A stretch of 64,000 nucleotides of DNA from NCBI RefSeq assembly GCF_964291045.1, contig NZ_OZ197277.1:1054001-1118000 (forward strand), given 5' to 3'. A model generated the notes under the pieces. It did not search any database. It was not told the origin of the DNA and saw only the letters and a program-made list of their open reading frames with translations. Position numbers and translations under genes: made by a program. This document shows positions 62,501 to 64,000 of the stretch, piece by piece (the first letter of the stretch is position 1; every line of letters begins with the position of its first letter). The DNA comes from PALSA-1444 sp964291045 (GTDB lineage: Bacteria; Chlamydiota; Chlamydiia; Chlamydiales; Rhabdochlamydiaceae).

Positions 62501-64000
62501 ATGAATAATAGGCATTTCCTAGCTTTCTATATATTATGCCTTTTTTTATAAAATCTTTACGCCCTAAGGCAGTTTTTAATCCTTTATTATAATAATCAAT
62601 GGCTAGATGATCATTTCCTAAATGATGATAATCATCCCCTAAACTAATATAAGCTTTTTCCTCTTCTGTAACATCTTTACGAGATTGGGCAGCGAGTAAT
62701 ATTTTCTCATGATATTCTATTGCTTGATTATATTCTTTTAATAAAGAATAAGAATTACCTAATTGGTAGAAAACGCTCAATACTCCTAAAAATTTTTCGT
62801 TCTCTTGAGTCACTTCCAAACATTTTTTATATAATTCTATCGCTTTAGAATGGTGATCTAAGGAAAAGTGAATATCTCCTAAACTGTTATAAATTTTCCC
62901 CTCTTCTAAACTATTTTTAAGCTCCTTAGCAGCTTTTAATGCTTCTCCATAGTTTTTTAATGATTCATCATGATTTTTTAAAGCGTTATACATCATCCCC
63001 AGAAGACCGTAAAACTTCATTACTTCTGTGGTAAGCTTCAGCTCTTGGGCCATCTCTAAGGCCTTTTTATAGCACTGCAATGCATCGTCATAATTTTTTA
63101 AGAGACGGTAAGTATTTCCTAGATAATTCAAAATTTGACGCACATCAATAGATGTTTTTTTCTCAGCTAATGCTTCAAACTCTAGAGCCTTGATAAAACA
63201 TGGAAGAGCTTTAAAGTAAAGCTTTTCCATGTAGAAAAATACTCCTAACCTATAGTAAGTTTGAGTTTTTTCAGTGTAATTGAGCAGCAATTCAAAAGAT
63301 CCTATTTCTAGTAGCTCTGCATAGTGATTACGGTAGATTGCAATTTTTTCTTTGTCGTATTTTTCATGACTTGCTAAATTACTCAATTGCTCTACTAATT
63401 CATCTTTTATGAAAAAACAGAGTTCTTTTTGTCTTTGAATTGAGAGCTCATCGTATATATAGTTTTTTAATAAAGAATCAACTTTATAATAATTAGAGGT
63501 TGTAGAGGAAGAAGCATCTTTTGTTAATAAAGAATATTCTGTAAGATAATTCCAAGAGTTTTGAAATTTTGAAATATCATTTTCAGAGTTGGAACGGCAG
63601 AATAATTTTTGCAATAAATCTTCAGTAATCACTTCTCCTCTTAAAACAGAAATCCATTCAAGAAGGGTTTGAGTGAATGTTTGAGGATATTTTTTCCCAA
63701 GATGGTTAATCGATTGCTTCCATAATAAAATTCGTAAAGCATCATAATTTTTTAAAGAACTCTTAAGATTTTTTTGCGAATATAATTGAGTCTTAATTTG
63801 TTTTAAGTTCTCTAAAAGAGTTGCAATAGAGTTATTTGGATGATCATTGGATATCGCCTGCGCAGCAAGATCAAGGGCCAAAGGAATATTTTCTAATTCA
63901 TTAGCAAGTTCTTGAAGAACCGTTTTTTCTTTTTCAATTTGAGTAGAAGAAAAATTTAAAATTTGTTGAAGGTATAAAAGTGATTCTTCTAAAGAAAATG
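59559..64000 (-). CDS. NB-ARC - TPR - CHAT protein 4, catalytic Cys replaced, 5' end beyond window
   Basis: The frame is open to the window edge, giving at least 1479 residues. The first visible part is the end of an NB-ARC-type NTPase: ELENIPLALDLAAQAI matches the GLPLA motif, and YKVDSLLKNYIYDEL sits where the MHD motif is expected. About 20 TPRs of 40 residues follow, then a CHAT domain. The His is present (IHIACHG), but LVFMSASQMGRG has Ser (codon TCT at 59841-59843) where its three relatives have Cys, so normal cysteine peptidase activity is unlikely. The shared N-terminal module of the other CHAT proteins is absent. The P-loop, if any, lies outside the window. It may be a regulator or decoy of the active ones. 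Confidence 0.82.
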   Translation of the reverse strand, partial: FSLEESLLYLQQILNFSSTQIEKEKTVLQELANELENIPLALDLAAQAISNDHPNNSIATLLENLKQIKTQLYSQKNLKSSLKNYDALRILLWKQSINHLGKKYPQTFTQTLLEWISVLRGEVITEDLLQKLFCRSNSENDISKFQNSWNYLTEYSLLTKDASSSTTSNYYKVDSLLKNYIYDELSIQRQKELCFFIKDELVEQLSNLASHEKYDKEKIAIYRNHYAELLEIGSFELLLNYTEKTQTYYRLGVFFYMEKLYFKALPCFIKALEFEALAEKKTSIDVRQILNYLGNTYRLLKNYDDALQCYKKALEMAQELKLTTEVMKFYGLLGMMYNALKNHDESLKNYGEALKAAKELKNSLEEGKIYNSLGDIHFSLDHHSKAIELYKKCLEVTQENEKFLGVLSVFYQLGNSYSLLKEYNQAIEYHEKILLAAQSRKDVTEEEKAYISLGDDYHHLGNDHLAIDYYNKGLKTALGRKDFIKKGIIYRKLGNAYYSLRDYNQSVNYYEKELAIVIQLEDRVGEEKAYISLGNAYDSLGAYEEALKCYQKHIAIASESNNNIEKMQTYNNLGKIYNSLRNRLEALDCYKQALQIAQNLKDNKEECRIFGNLGNIYRSLGNYQSALESHQTALEIVHKFNDNKEEIRAYNNLGNTYYYLGEYSKAIECYKKALKLAQKLNSCKEEGRIYGNLGNVYRSLGDGLKAIDYHEKALKIAQELKDDLAEERAYENLGRTYNFLQEHSKAAECYEKALEITQKLNDRRGEGTAHGNLGVVYHSLGDIHKAIEHYNKRLTIALGFKDRVEEGKAYCNLGNAYTDLGEARKAIDYHEKDLKIALELQDKIGEGRAYCNLGNAYDFLGESYKAIKYQQKDLEIALELKNCIGEGRAYSNLGTAYASLGQCLKAIDYYKKALEITLNLNDHIGEGRIYGNLGNAYESLGKYSEAIDYHEKALECALKFKDSVAEGKAYGNLGNIYGSLSKHSKAIEYYKKSLIIAQKLNNLLDEGIAYGNLGNIYGSLGTYDLAEEYLRKGIKIGAILQKNIKEFQWQITAFEEQSKQYLSLELLLLMQNKDKEALEISDARRSRALISLISQKKPLEKNEDLPLEPLNVQQIQELAKKLHTIFIVYSLVDINQLIQVWIISPTYSSPVAVTLSAVKDEFQNLDEIFKSFPYEVHTKRPLKGEKQPHQLFKEKLADWYQLFIAPLTNYLPSLNSEETLTIIPDGFLTHLPFGAFYNEKEDQYLIEKYPISIVPSIRVLSLLEKRPYPSSNSALLVGKNRKVNLSYTEEDEVYNAIAPLLKIPQEDVLIQGKATVRNILEKAPDAKWIHIACHGVAHQKPLNDPYSVFEGAFKLADDEEYPMGELHAKDVALLNLKTDLVFMSASQMGRGNLKQEGSIGPIWSFLGAGARSIIASYWALPEGEMTIKMVKTFYEHYLGEGAPKLNKARALQKAVLMAMQAERNNPRQWGAFFLSGLPN

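Noticed and set aside
41965..64000. A type III-E CRISPR (Craspase) locus suggested by TPR-CHAT genes
   Set aside because: No Cas7-11-like protein, no Cas1/Cas2 and no repeat-spacer array are in the window.
16013..64000. Insertion sequences or prophage genes as the source of the accessory region
   Set aside because: I found no transposase, integrase, terminal inverted repeats or phage structural genes on either strand.

Overview
The window is AT-rich bacterial DNA from a member of the Chlamydiota, most likely an amoeba- or arthropod-associated 'environmental' chlamydia (Parachlamydiales or Simkania-like) rather than Chlamydia itself. The main evidence is the minus-strand block infA - tRNA-Thr - tuf - tRNA-Trp - secE - nusG - rplK - rplA - rplJ - rplL - rpoB - rpoC, which is the chlamydial arrangement of these genes as I recall it. 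Very large ankyrin, NB-ARC and TPR-CHAT proteins fit the amoeba-associated lineages. I cannot name the species.

Layout. (1) 1-2430: two plus-strand genes for divergent, Clp-like AAA+ ATPases, each followed by a terminator hairpin; the first is cut by the window edge. (2) 2660-15490, minus strand: the transcription/translation block above, with a hairpin between rplL and rpoB and a perfect 14-bp hairpin touching tRNA-Trp. A plus-strand sufE-like gene diverges from infA. (3) 16170-30360, minus strand: two giant paralogues (1879 and 2132 aa) with the order ankyrin repeats - patatin-like domain - NB-ARC NTPase - kinesin-light-chain-type TPRs, separated by an M24 peptidase gene. The patatin-like domain lacks its serine nucleophile in both. 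The first gene has lost its last TPRs to a nonsense and a frameshift mutation. (4) 30800-41925: mixed genes: an overlapping MYG1-HIT-HEAT operon, a remnant of a LOG-family gene, a DUF1207-like envelope protein, tRNA-Met, two chlamydia-type unknowns (one a duplicated HIT protein), a CPBP protease, a GNAT acetyltransferase, a transaldolase-like pseudoenzyme and an extended SDR. (5) 41965-64000: four large minus-strand TPR-CHAT (caspase-like) proteins. The first is separated from the rest by a plus-strand secreted-type nuclease and RecD2. Two paralogous alpha-helical proteins of unknown function lie between the third and fourth.

How the genes may work together. The housekeeping block is standard. 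Regions 3 and 5 look like a lineage-specific arsenal of STAND/NLR-like and caspase-like proteins with long repeat sensors. Three of the CHAT proteins keep the His/Cys dyad and share a ~100-residue N-terminal module of unknown function. The fourth has an NB-ARC segment in front of the TPRs and has Ser in place of the catalytic Cys. The mix of intact and dead catalytic domains, a near-identical recent TPR duplication and an eroded TPR tail point to active diversification. Whether these proteins act on the eukaryotic host or against phage cannot be settled from the sequence; the protease-substrate idea for the two helical proteins is a hypothesis.
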